Positions 7,931 to 15,622 of a DNA stretch of 23,480 nt are shown here, piece after piece (within the stretch, counting starts at the first letter, position 1; each line of letters opens with the position of its first letter). Made by a program: the position numbers and the translations under genes. Source of the stretch: JAUXEH01 sp965602945 (lineage in GTDB: Bacteria; Acidobacteriota; Aminicenantia; Aminicenantales; Aminicenantaceae); the NCBI GenBank assembly GCA_965602945.1, contig CBFDBC010000027.1:1-23480 (forward strand), given 5' to 3'. Below the pieces are notes generated by a model, which was not told the origin of the DNA, searched no databases, and was given only the letters and a program-made list of their open reading frames with translations.

Positions 7931-8004
7931 TGTGCTGGGTATGTATGGTGGAGGAGAAGACCCACCCAACCACCCCATGTCCTCCACCATACATACCCAG
8001 CACA
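7931..8004. repeat. 25-bp perfect inverted repeat with a 24-nt G-rich/C-rich loop
   Basis: Positions 7931-7955 and 7980-8004 are exact reverse complements (25 of 25). The arm begins TGTGCTGGGT and ends GGTGGAGGA. The minus strand of the loop holds four closely spaced runs of two or more G (GGGGTGGTTGGGTGGG), which could form a two-tetrad quadruplex. No T-run follows either side, so it is not a classical terminator. No target-site duplication is evident. It sits between argS and the cyclase-cluster promoter. The rest of this 284-bp gap (8005-8126) contains no gene that I can support. Confidence 0.9.
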
Positions 8005-8126
8005 AAGCAACATGATTGACTCGCCCAGCCCGCCATGTTCTCAGGCAAAATGAAATGTGTCGCTGGGGTAAAGACACTGTCTACGACACCCTGTTTTCAG
8101 ATAGTATGCAGCGATAGGGGAGAGGA

Positions 8127-10067
8127 TTACATACGTTCGGGTTGGGGGATGCCCATGAGAGAGAGGGCGGTCTGAAGGGTCTCCCGGATGTAGTATATGG
8201 TGAGGATCCGGTTTTTTTTCAGGGCCGCGTTTTTTTCGTTCAGGATGGGGTATCTATGATAGTAGGCATTAAATTTCTGGCAGAGATTGAAGGTGTATTT
8301 GGCCAGGTGCAGGAATTCCAGAGAGCGCAGGGAGTGGAGGACCTCTTCGTCCGCCTGCGCCGCATAGAGCACGATCTCCCAGAAATCAGCGGCTTCGGCC
8401 TCATCCATCATGTCCAGGGCGACTGCGTCACCCGCGATCCATTCCCTGATGGTTCCCTCATCGAATCCCTCTACTTCAGTTAGCTTGCGGAAGATGCTGT
8501 TGATGCGGACCAGGGTATACTGCAGGTAAGGTCCGGTCTCTCCCTCGAAGCTCAACACATCTGCGAAGTCGAACACGATCAGGGAATTGCGGGCATACTT
8601 GAGCATGAAATAGCGCAGGGAACCCACGGCTATCTTGTGGGCGATGTCGGCCTTCAGGTCCGCTGTGAAACCAGGATTCCGGAGTTCCACTTCAGCCATG
8701 GCCTTGTGTTCCAGCCTGTCGAGCAGGTCGTCGGCCTTGACGCCCACACCCTTACGGCCTGAGACCTCGTGGAAGTCCTTATCCTGGTCTTCTTCAGACA
8801 GGACCTGCCCCAGCTCCTTGAGGCTCTCGGATGAGAGAGCTACCATCTCGTAGGAAAAATGGATAGAGTTTTCCGCTTCCTTGAGGTATCTGAGGGATTT
8901 GAGCCCCTGGGTCACGATCTTCTGGGGGTAGGACTGGCGTGTATCGATAACATTGTAGACCATGTTCCCCCTGCCGAATTCGGGGGAGGAATGGTCTGTG
9001 GGCCGGCCGGTCGTTATCCAGATGGTGCGGGCGCCCTGCTCCACGAACGGTTCGTAATAGAAGTCCTTGTCCAGAAGCCCGAACTTCCAGAGCTGGTAGG
9101 CGATGTCCTTGCCCGTGTAGGTCACGATGCCGTTGGAGCGCACGATGATCTTTTCCTGTTCGGGCCCTTCTTCGAGTTTCATCACCCAGCAGCCGCTGTT
9201 TTCGCCTTCCTCGACAAAGTAGAGGCCGCCTTTCTCCCTGAGCAGGGAGAACGCCTTGTCCCAGAATTTGAGTGCGATGATGCTGCTCTCGCAGGCCTGG
9301 AGGTCGTAGGTGATGTCCAGGCGGCGCATGGTCTCGAGATGAGCTTTGAGTATGCGGCGGGAGATATGGGCCCCGATCGCAGCCTCGATGCCTTCGCCCT
9401 CCTCGATCTTTTTCAGGATCTCGGCCTTCCGCTGCTGCGCTTCGGGATTTTCCTCCAGGAAGGGCGTGACCCGAGTGTAGAGGTCCCAGCAGTAATAGTC
9501 GAACTTCCCGGGGATGGCCTTGATCTCGTCCAGGGATTTCTGTTCCATCTCCTGGAAGCCGAATACCACGTCCGCCACCTGAACCCCCGTGTCGTCGATG
9601 TAGTTCTGGATCTCGATGTTTTCGCCTTTGTGCCGCAGGCAGCGGACCAGCGTGTCACCCAGCACGGAATTGCGCAGGTGACCGATATGGGCAGCCTTGT
9701 TGGGATTGATGGAGGTGTGCTCCACGATTATCTTAGGGACTTCGGGAGTCAGGCTGGAGATGCCGGCGGCTTTGAGCTTGTCGGCAAAGAAGCGCTCGCG
9801 GTCGAGGGAGAGGTTGATGTAGCCGGGTCCTGCGATCTCGCTCCGGGCCACGCCCTCCAGGCCCTCGAGCAGGGGCGCGATCTCGAGTGCGATCTCCCGG
9901 GGAGGGCGCTTCAGAGCCCCGGCCATCTGGAGGGGGAAAGCCAGGGCCAGGTCGCCCATGGAGATGTCGGGCGTGTAGGTGATCTCCATGCGATCGGGCT
10001 CAGTGGAATAGCGTTCCCTGAGGATGCGGAGGATGTCCTGCTTGAGTTCTGCTTTAATGTTTATCAT
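8127..10067 (-). CDS. argS: arginyl-tRNA synthetase
   Basis: The protein has 646 residues, longer than the 577 of E. coli. Class I signatures are present: HIGH at 127-130 within NKAAHIGHLRN, and VSGRKG at 435-440 in place of KMSKS, the form common in ArgRS, followed by GVGVKADDLLD. YTGKDIAYQLWKFG (about 317-330) is also typical. An N-terminal Add1-type tRNA-recognition domain precedes the catalytic core. An all-helical DALR anticodon-binding domain ends in the typical GIPQPERM. It charges tRNA-Arg in the cytoplasm. ATG 10067 follows GAGGG. The gene is monocistronic by position, with gaps of 284 bp and 330 bp on either side. Confidence 0.97.
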   Translation of the reverse strand: MINIKAELKQDILRILRERYSTEPDRMEITYTPDISMGDLALAFPLQMAGALKRPPREIALEIAPLLEGLEGVARSEIAGPGYINLSLDRERFFADKLKAAGISSLTPEVPKIIVEHTSINPNKAAHIGHLRNSVLGDTLVRCLRHKGENIEIQNYIDDTGVQVADVVFGFQEMEQKSLDEIKAIPGKFDYYCWDLYTRVTPFLEENPEAQQRKAEILKKIEEGEGIEAAIGAHISRRILKAHLETMRRLDITYDLQACESSIIALKFWDKAFSLLREKGGLYFVEEGENSGCWVMKLEEGPEQEKIIVRSNGIVTYTGKDIAYQLWKFGLLDKDFYYEPFVEQGARTIWITTGRPTDHSSPEFGRGNMVYNVIDTRQSYPQKIVTQGLKSLRYLKEAENSIHFSYEMVALSSESLKELGQVLSEEDQDKDFHEVSGRKGVGVKADDLLDRLEHKAMAEVELRNPGFTADLKADIAHKIAVGSLRYFMLKYARNSLIVFDFADVLSFEGETGPYLQYTLVRINSIFRKLTEVEGFDEGTIREWIAGDAVALDMMDEAEAADFWEIVLYAAQADEEVLHSLRSLEFLHLAKYTFNLCQKFNAYYHRYPILNEKNAALKKNRILTIYYIRETLQTALSLMGIPQPERM

Positions 10068-10154
10068 TCTTGGGCCCTCAATTATAACAGAACAGGGGAT
10101 ATGGGCAAGCAGGAGATTGCTTCAGGAAGCATTTCCAAAACCATGATCAAGAAA

Positions 10155-10290
10155 CAGTCAGGCAAGCTGAAACGTCAGCCCGGTGATTTTTCCCAGCGAG
10201 AAAAATCACCTTATTCCTCGGCTTGCTCTCCTCTTCGAGGAACCATGCCCGCTCGCCTCCGGATGGCTTCCTTATCAGCTTACCAGACTG
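10155..10290. other. structured intergenic element between argS and gcvT
   Basis: The 330-bp gap 10068-10397 has no gene, but it is rich in inverted repeats. An outer 16-bp stem pairs 10155-10170 with 10275-10290, with two mismatches. Inside it are a perfect 11-bp hairpin (GGTGATTTTTC at 10182-10192 with GAAAAATCACC at 10200-10210) and a perfect 7-bp hairpin (TTCCTCG at 10214-10220 with CGAGGAA at 10236-10242). It could be a structured RNA leader, a MITE-like remnant or a transcription-attenuating region. The conserved glycine-riboswitch core is not visible. The element lies between divergent argS and gcvT starts. Confidence 0.55.
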
Positions 10291-10309
10291 ATCTAAAATC
10301 AACACGGTT

Positions 10310-10365
10310 TTGGAAAAGCTTACTCTGGCAGGTTATTCTTGAATACAGCCCGAATATATGATAAT
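10310..10365 (+). promoter_or_regulatory. candidate promoter region of the glycine operon
   Basis: An AT-rich stretch precedes gcvT. Two weak sigma70-like options exist: TTGGAA (10310-10315) with TATTCT (10334-10339) at 18-bp spacing, or TTGAAT (10339-10344) with GATAAT (10360-10365) at 15 bp. Neither is convincing alone. The operon must start somewhere here, because argS is divergent. Confidence 0.3.
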
Positions 10366-10397
10366 TTTTATCTTTACTTTGTGAGTAAGGAACCCTT

Positions 10398-11486
10398 ATG
10401 AAAGCGACACGCCTGCACGACAACCACACCAAGCTCAACGGCCGCATGATCGAATTCTTCGGATGGGAGATGCCTGTGGAGTACACGGGCATCATGGATG
10501 AACACCTCGCAGTCCGCAACCAGGCCGGATTGTTCGACGTGAGCCACATGGGGGAGATACTGGTGACGGGCCGCGACGCCCTCGGGTACGTGCAGCATCT
10601 GACCCCTAACAACGCGGCCCGAACCAACCCTGAGAAGGCGCAGTATTCGGCCCTGACCACTCCCCGGGGGACTTTCGTCGACGACCTCCTGGTCTACTGC
10701 CTGGACGAGACGCACTACCTGCTGGTGGTAAACGCCGCCAACACAGACAAGGACTTCGAGTGGATCCGCACTCACACCGGGGGATTCGACGTCACGGTCA
10801 CCAATGTAAGCGATCAATATTCCCAGCTTGCCCTACAGGGAAGGAAGGCTTTAGACATCCTGAAGACTCTCACACCGGCTGACCTGGACGGGCTGGGATC
10901 TTTCTCCGTGCTGCACACCGAGGTGGCCGGCATCGCCTCCATGGTGTCCCGCACCGGCTACACCGGGGAGGACGGATTCGAGATATACACGCAGTCGGAA
11001 ACTCCCGGCATCATCTGGGATGCTCTCCTGGAGAAGGGGGAGCCGCACGGACTCAAGCCCATAGGGCTGGGGGCACGGGACACCCTCCGGCTTGAAGCCT
11101 GCCTGATGCTTTACGGCAATGATATCGACGACACCACAACTGTCCTTGAGGCGGGCCTGCGCTGGCTGGTCAAGTTCAAGAAGGGCGATTTCCTAGGGCG
11201 CGAGGCCCTGCTCCAACAGAAAGATGAGGGCCTTGCCCGCAAGCTGGTGGGTTTCGAGGTCGTGGATCGGGGGATCGCGCGTTCCCACTACCCCGTGTCG
11301 GTGGACGGGAACCGGGTGGGCGAGGTCACGTCCGGGACGTACTCGCCCTTTCTCAAGAAGAGCATCGGCCTGGTCTATCTGCCCACCGCTGCCGCTGAGG
11401 TCGGCGGGGAAATAGAGATCGAAATCCGCGGCAAACAGGTTCCGGCCCGGGTGGTGGAGCTCCCGTTTTACAAGCGCGACTATTAG
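10398..11486 (+). CDS. gcvT: glycine cleavage system T protein (aminomethyltransferase)
   Basis: The protein has 362 residues, normal length for GcvT. The N-terminus (FFGWEMPVEYTGIMDEHLAVR, split by the family's folate-domain start), FDVSHMGE at 46-53, and Asp95/Asp96 in TFVDDLLVY (the folate-contacting acidic residue) are typical. Later come TGYTGEDGFEIY and GLGARDTLRLEA. It releases ammonia from the aminomethyl-lipoyl group of GcvH and transfers the C1 unit to THF, giving 5,10-CH2-THF. The ATG has AAGGA 6 nt upstream. It is the first gene of a six-gene plus-strand operon, and its stop is TAG. Confidence 0.97.
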   Translation: MKATRLHDNHTKLNGRMIEFFGWEMPVEYTGIMDEHLAVRNQAGLFDVSHMGEILVTGRDALGYVQHLTPNNAARTNPEKAQYSALTTPRGTFVDDLLVYCLDETHYLLVVNAANTDKDFEWIRTHTGGFDVTVTNVSDQYSQLALQGRKALDILKTLTPADLDGLGSFSVLHTEVAGIASMVSRTGYTGEDGFEIYTQSETPGIIWDALLEKGEPHGLKPIGLGARDTLRLEACLMLYGNDIDDTTTVLEAGLRWLVKFKKGDFLGREALLQQKDEGLARKLVGFEVVDRGIARSHYPVSVDGNRVGEVTSGTYSPFLKKSIGLVYLPTAAAEVGGEIEIEIRGKQVPARVVELPFYKRDY

Positions 11487-11558
11487 GCCTGGGGATGCGC
11501 GCAGAAGGTTGTGGATACTTAGACGACATTGACTTGAACATAAAAAGGAGGATGGGAG

Positions 11559-11945
11559 ATGTACCCTGAGAACTTCTATTACACCAAGGATCATGAGTGG
11601 GTAAAGGTCGAGGGCGGTGAAGCCCTGATCGGAATCACGGATTTTGCCCAAAAACAGCTGGGAGACGTGGTGTATGTGGAACTGCCGGAGGTCGGCTCTG
11701 AGCTGGAGTTCCACCAATCCATGGGCGTTATCGAATCCGTGAAGGCGGTCTCAGACATCTACTCTCCGATCGCCGGGGAGGTCGCGGCCGTGAACGAGGG
11801 CCTGAACGATGCTCCAGAGCAGGTGAATGAGGACCCGCACGGCCAGGGCTGGATAATGCGCCTCAAGGTGAAGGATGCCGCAGAGATCGAAAAACTCATG
11901 TCTGTGGACGAGTACGAAAAATATCTGGAGGGGCTGGAAAGCTAA
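11559..11945 (+). CDS. gcvH: glycine cleavage system H protein (lipoyl carrier)
   Basis: The protein has 128 residues, the usual GcvH size. The lipoylated lysine is Lys62 in GVIESVKAVSDIYSP, within a barrel-sandwich hybrid domain. The upstream HEWV motif (12-15) and LGDVVYVELPEVG are diagnostic. It shuttles the aminomethyl group from GcvP to GcvT, and electrons to dihydrolipoamide dehydrogenase. A strong GGAGG site precedes the ATG. The 72-bp gap after gcvT shows no promoter or terminator that I trust. No lipoate ligase or GcvL is present in the window. Confidence 0.97.
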   Translation: MYPENFYYTKDHEWVKVEGGEALIGITDFAQKQLGDVVYVELPEVGSELEFHQSMGVIESVKAVSDIYSPIAGEVAAVNEGLNDAPEQVNEDPHGQGWIMRLKVKDAAEIEKLMSVDEYEKYLEGLES

Positions 11946-11980
11946 GGCCTCTCAAGATCGATAAGAGGATCTGACCTGCA

Positions 11981-13327
11981 ATGAGCTATATTTCTCTGAG
12001 TGACCAAGAAAAACAAGACATGCTGGCCAGGGTTGGCGTGTCCTCTGTCGAAGAGCTGTTCCGGACCATTCCCAAAGGCGTGACGCTGGACCGGAAGCTG
12101 AAAGTGCCCGCGGCCATGTCAGAACCCGAGCTGGTGGCGCACTTCCAGGCTTTAGCCGCCCAAAATCGATACACAGATTTTCTGTCCTTCCTGGGTGGAG
12201 GCGCCTACCCGCATTTCATCCCGACGGTGGTGGATTATCTGGCCGGCCGCGGCGAGTTCGTAAGCCCGTACACGCCCTATCAGCCAGAGGTTTCCCAGGG
12301 CACACTGCAGGTGATCTTCGAGTTCCAGACCCTGATGTGCCAGCTCACCGGGATGGACATCGCAAATGCGTCCCTCTATGACGGGGCTTCGGGCGCGGCA
12401 GAGGCCGTACTCATGGCCAACCGCCTGAACCGCAAGACCAAGATCCTGGTCGCCGGCAGCCTTCACCCTCAGTACCGGCAGACCATCGATACCTATATCC
12501 GTAATCTGGGGATCACCGCCGAGACCATGGGTTTCGGGGCGGACGGCCGTCTGGACCTGGGCGATCTGGAGAAACATCTGGACGAGGATGTGACCGCTGT
12601 AATCTTCCAGTCTCCCAATTACTTGGGAGTTGTGGAGGACATCAGGGCCGTATCCGATATGATGCACGATCACCATGCACTGTCCATCGCCGTGGTGACC
12701 GAGGCTGTGTCCCTGGGGCTTCTGGAGCCGCCCGGGGCCTTGGGAGTGGACATCGTGACAGGGGAGGCTCAATCCTTTGGGATCCCGCTGAGTTTCGGGG
12801 GTCCGGTCCTGGGTTTCATGGCCTGCAGCCGGAAACTCATCCGGCAGCTGCCCGGACGCGTCGCCGGCGAGACCAGGGATGTGGACGGCAACCCGGGATT
12901 CGTTCTGACCCTCTCCACGCGCGAGCAGCACATCCGGCGTGAGCGGGCCACCTCCAACATCTGCACCAACCAGGCGCTGTGCCTGCTGCGCGCCACCATA
13001 TATCTCGAATCCCTGGGCAGGACCGGGATGCGCGAGCTGGCCGAGCTTAACCTGCACAAGGCCGCCTATGCCCAAAAAACGCTGACGGGGATCGAAGGGA
13101 TCAAGGCCCGTTTCACCGGACCGGTCTTCAACGAGTTCGTGCTCGAATTTGACCGTCCCTGGCGGAAAGTCGAATCCAGGCTCAGGAAGGACAGGATCCT
13201 CGGGGGCCTGGCACTGGCTCCCGATTATCCCGAGCTTTCAAACTGCGCCCTGGTGTGTGTGACCGAAACCCACACCAGGGAAGACATCGACCGGCTGGCC
13301 TCCGCTCTGAAGGAGGCCCTGTCATGA
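11981..13327 (+). CDS. gcvPA: glycine dehydrogenase (decarboxylating) subunit 1
   Basis: The protein has 448 residues, normal for the split GcvP alpha subunit. Family landmarks are FLGGGAYPHFIPTVVDYL, SPYTPYQPEVSQGTLQ, QTLMCQLTGMDIANASLYDG and the RRERATSNICTNQAL segment near the end. It lacks the PLP lysine, which is on subunit 2. Together they decarboxylate glycine and load the aminomethyl group on GcvH. It overlaps gcvPB by 4 bp (ATGA), consistent with 1:1 coupled synthesis. Confidence 0.97.
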   Translation: MSYISLSDQEKQDMLARVGVSSVEELFRTIPKGVTLDRKLKVPAAMSEPELVAHFQALAAQNRYTDFLSFLGGGAYPHFIPTVVDYLAGRGEFVSPYTPYQPEVSQGTLQVIFEFQTLMCQLTGMDIANASLYDGASGAAEAVLMANRLNRKTKILVAGSLHPQYRQTIDTYIRNLGITAETMGFGADGRLDLGDLEKHLDEDVTAVIFQSPNYLGVVEDIRAVSDMMHDHHALSIAVVTEAVSLGLLEPPGALGVDIVTGEAQSFGIPLSFGGPVLGFMACSRKLIRQLPGRVAGETRDVDGNPGFVLTLSTREQHIRRERATSNICTNQALCLLRATIYLESLGRTGMRELAELNLHKAAYAQKTLTGIEGIKARFTGPVFNEFVLEFDRPWRKVESRLRKDRILGGLALAPDYPELSNCALVCVTETHTREDIDRLASALKEALS

Positions 13328-14778
13328 TCCGAGAGCCATTGATCTTCGAGTTGAGCGATCCGGGGAAGAAGGCGTTCAAGCTCCCGCAGCTGGACGTGCC
13401 GGAGCAGGAGGGCCTGCTGGAGTCCCTGCCTGTCAGGCGGGATATCGGGAATTTCCCCGAGGTCTCCGAGATCGAGGTGGTCCGCCACTTCACCCGCCTC
13501 TCCCAGGCGAACTACTGCATCGACATCGGTATGTATCCCCTGGGATCCTGCACCATGAAGTATAATCCCAAGGTGAACGAGATGGTCGCGGCCCTGAGCG
13601 GTCTGGCCGGGATCCACCCCGAAGCCGCGGTCGACCTGGTCCAGGGGAACCTGGCCATCATCCACGATCTGGAAGAGTATCTCGGGGAGATAACGGGCAT
13701 GGACGCGGTGAGCCTCCAGCCTTCGGCCGGGGCCCAGGGCGAGCTGGTGGGCATGATGCTCATCCGTGCCTGCCTGGAGGAGCGGGGAGACGCCCGCAAG
13801 GTCGTCCTGATCCCGGATTCGGCCCACGGAACCAATCCCTCGAGCGCGCACATCTGCGGCTACAAAGTGCAGGAGATCAAATCCAATGAGGCCGGCACTA
13901 TCGATTTGGAGGACCTGGGCCGTATGATGAACGAGGATGTGGCCGCCCTCATGGTCACCAATCCCAACACGCTGGGGGTTTTCGAGCAGGATATCTGCCG
14001 GATCACCGAACTCGTGCACAGCCGGGGCGGTTTGGTCTACATGGACGGCGCCAACATGAACGCGCTCATGGGCGTTTGCCGGCCCGGTGACATGGGCGTG
14101 GACGTCATCCACCTGAACCTGCACAAGACCTTTTCCACGCCCCACGGCGGGGGAGGGCCCGGCAGCGGACCCGTGGCGGTCAACAGGCTGCTGGAGCCCT
14201 ATCTGCCCGTGCCTGTCATAACGAAACAGGATTCCGGTTGTTCGCTCGATTTCGACCGCCCCCGGAGCATCGGCAAGGTCCGTGCCTTTTACGGAAACTT
14301 CCTGGTAGCGGTCAGGGCCCTGGCCTACATCCTGACCCTGGGCCCGGAAGGGCTCAAGGAGGTGGCTGAGATAGCGGTTCTGAATGCGACCTACATCCGC
14401 AAGTGTCTGGAAGGCGAATACAACCTGAAGTATGAGACACCCACCATGCACGAGTGCGTGTTCGACGACAGGAACCAGAAGCCGCATGGTGTTTCCAACC
14501 TCGACATAGCCAAACGCCTGATCGACTATGACGTTCATCCGCCCACCATGTCTTTTCCCCTGATCGTACCGGGTGCGCTCATGATAGAACCGACCGAGAC
14601 CGAGAGCAAGGAGGACCTCGACCGCTTCATCGAGGCCATGCTGGCTATCAGCAGGGAGGCGCGGGAGAACCCTGAGCTCCTGAAAGGAGCCCCGCACCGT
14701 TCCTATGTGCGCCGGCTGGATGAGACATCGGCCGCACGCAACCCCATCCTCCGCTGGGATCCAGAAAAAAATGAATAG
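13324..14778 (+). CDS. gcvPB: glycine dehydrogenase (decarboxylating) subunit 2
   Basis: The protein has 484 residues. The PLP-binding lysine is Lys268 in HLNLHKTFSTPHGGGGPG. GSCTMKYNPK (74-83) and DSAHGTNPSSA (165-175) are also characteristic. The frame is open 23 codons further upstream inside gcvPA, but ATG 13324 is chosen because homology begins at IREPLIFELS and it overlaps the gcvPA stop by 4 bp. It forms the catalytic P-protein with GcvPA. The C-terminus overlaps the glyQ start by 8 bp. Its stop is TAG. Confidence 0.97.
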   Translation: MIREPLIFELSDPGKKAFKLPQLDVPEQEGLLESLPVRRDIGNFPEVSEIEVVRHFTRLSQANYCIDIGMYPLGSCTMKYNPKVNEMVAALSGLAGIHPEAAVDLVQGNLAIIHDLEEYLGEITGMDAVSLQPSAGAQGELVGMMLIRACLEERGDARKVVLIPDSAHGTNPSSAHICGYKVQEIKSNEAGTIDLEDLGRMMNEDVAALMVTNPNTLGVFEQDICRITELVHSRGGLVYMDGANMNALMGVCRPGDMGVDVIHLNLHKTFSTPHGGGGPGSGPVAVNRLLEPYLPVPVITKQDSGCSLDFDRPRSIGKVRAFYGNFLVAVRALAYILTLGPEGLKEVAEIAVLNATYIRKCLEGEYNLKYETPTMHECVFDDRNQKPHGVSNLDIAKRLIDYDVHPPTMSFPLIVPGALMIEPTETESKEDLDRFIEAMLAISREARENPELLKGAPHRSYVRRLDETSAARNPILRWDPEKNE

Positions 14779-15622
14779 TATTCAAGATCTTATTATGAGC
14801 CTGAACCGGTTCTGGGCCGGCCAGGGGTGTTATCTAGCAACCTCCTATGACCTGGAGGTGGGGGCGGGCACCATGACGCCGGACACCTTCTTCCGCGTTT
14901 TGGACCAGAGACCCTGGAAGGTTGGCTATGTACAGCCTTCCCGGAGGCCTGCTGACGGCCGCTACGGGGAAAATCCTCACCGCGTTCAGAAACACCATCA
15001 GTACCAGGTGATAATGAAGCCCTCGCCCGGAAACATACAGGAGCTTTATCTCCGGAGCCTGACCGGACTGGGCATCGACCTCAAAGAGCATGATCTGCGG
15101 TTCGACGAGGACAACTGGGAGGCGCCCACGATCGGTGCCTGGGGCGTCGGCTGGCAGGTGCTGCTGGACGGGCTGGAGATCACCCAGTTCACCTATTTCC
15201 AGCAGGCCGGAGGGATCGAGACCTTCCCCGTGCCGGTCGAGATTACCTACGGGCTGGAGAGGCTGGAGATGTTCCTCGAAGGCAAGGACGATATCTATGA
15301 CCTGCAGTGGTCGGCGGATGTCTCCTACCGGGACCTGCGCTATCGAGAAGAAAGGGAATTCTCCGAGTACAACTTCAACCACGCGGACATCAAGGGACTC
15401 CAGAAATCGTTCGCCCTGCAGTCCAAGGAAGCCCAGCGCCTGATCGAGCGGGACCTTCTGCTGCCGGCTTATGACGCTTGCCTCAAGTGCTCGCACCTCT
15501 TCAACCTCCTCGACGCGCGCGGGGCCATAAGTGTCAGCGAAAGAGTCAAGATGATAGCCCAGATCCGGGACATAGTAACTCAAGTCGCCCGGCAGTACGT
15601 GACGGCGAAGGAATCCTCCTGA
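14771..15622 (+). CDS. glyQ: glycyl-tRNA synthetase alpha subunit
   Basis: The protein has 283 residues. The class II catalytic core is clearly GlyQ: RFWAGQGCYLATSYDLEVGAGTMTP (split: FWAGQGC about 14-20, GAGTMTPDTF about 32-41), YVQPSRRPADGRYGENP and QFTYFQQAGGIE. ATG 14771 lies 8 bp inside gcvPB and has little ribosome-binding sequence, so reinitiation after gcvPB is likely. A longer upstream frame exists but has no GlyQ homology. It forms an alpha2beta2 enzyme with GlyS and charges tRNA-Gly. Co-transcription with the glycine cleavage genes joins use and breakdown of glycine. Confidence 0.97.
   Translation: MNSIQDLIMSLNRFWAGQGCYLATSYDLEVGAGTMTPDTFFRVLDQRPWKVGYVQPSRRPADGRYGENPHRVQKHHQYQVIMKPSPGNIQELYLRSLTGLGIDLKEHDLRFDEDNWEAPTIGAWGVGWQVLLDGLEITQFTYFQQAGGIETFPVPVEITYGLERLEMFLEGKDDIYDLQWSADVSYRDLRYREEREFSEYNFNHADIKGLQKSFALQSKEAQRLIERDLLLPAYDACLKCSHLFNLLDARGAISVSERVKMIAQIRDIVTQVARQYVTAKESS

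Noticed and set aside
8075..8096. Shared GTCTACGAC motif at about 8080 and about 17748, near short inverted repeats (GTGTCG/CGACAC, GTCTAC/GTAGAC)
   Set aside because: Only nine bases are shared and the surroundings differ; chance is sufficient without genome-wide copy data.
10081..10108. argS promoter TTGCCC-16-TATAAT on the minus strand
   Set aside because: The -10 matches perfectly, but the start would fall about 7 nt before the ATG and exclude the GAGGG ribosome-binding site. It may still be used, but I do not list it as a feature.
10068..10397. Glycine riboswitch in front of gcvT
   Set aside because: I looked for the conserved tandem aptamer core and did not see it; only unrelated hairpins are present.
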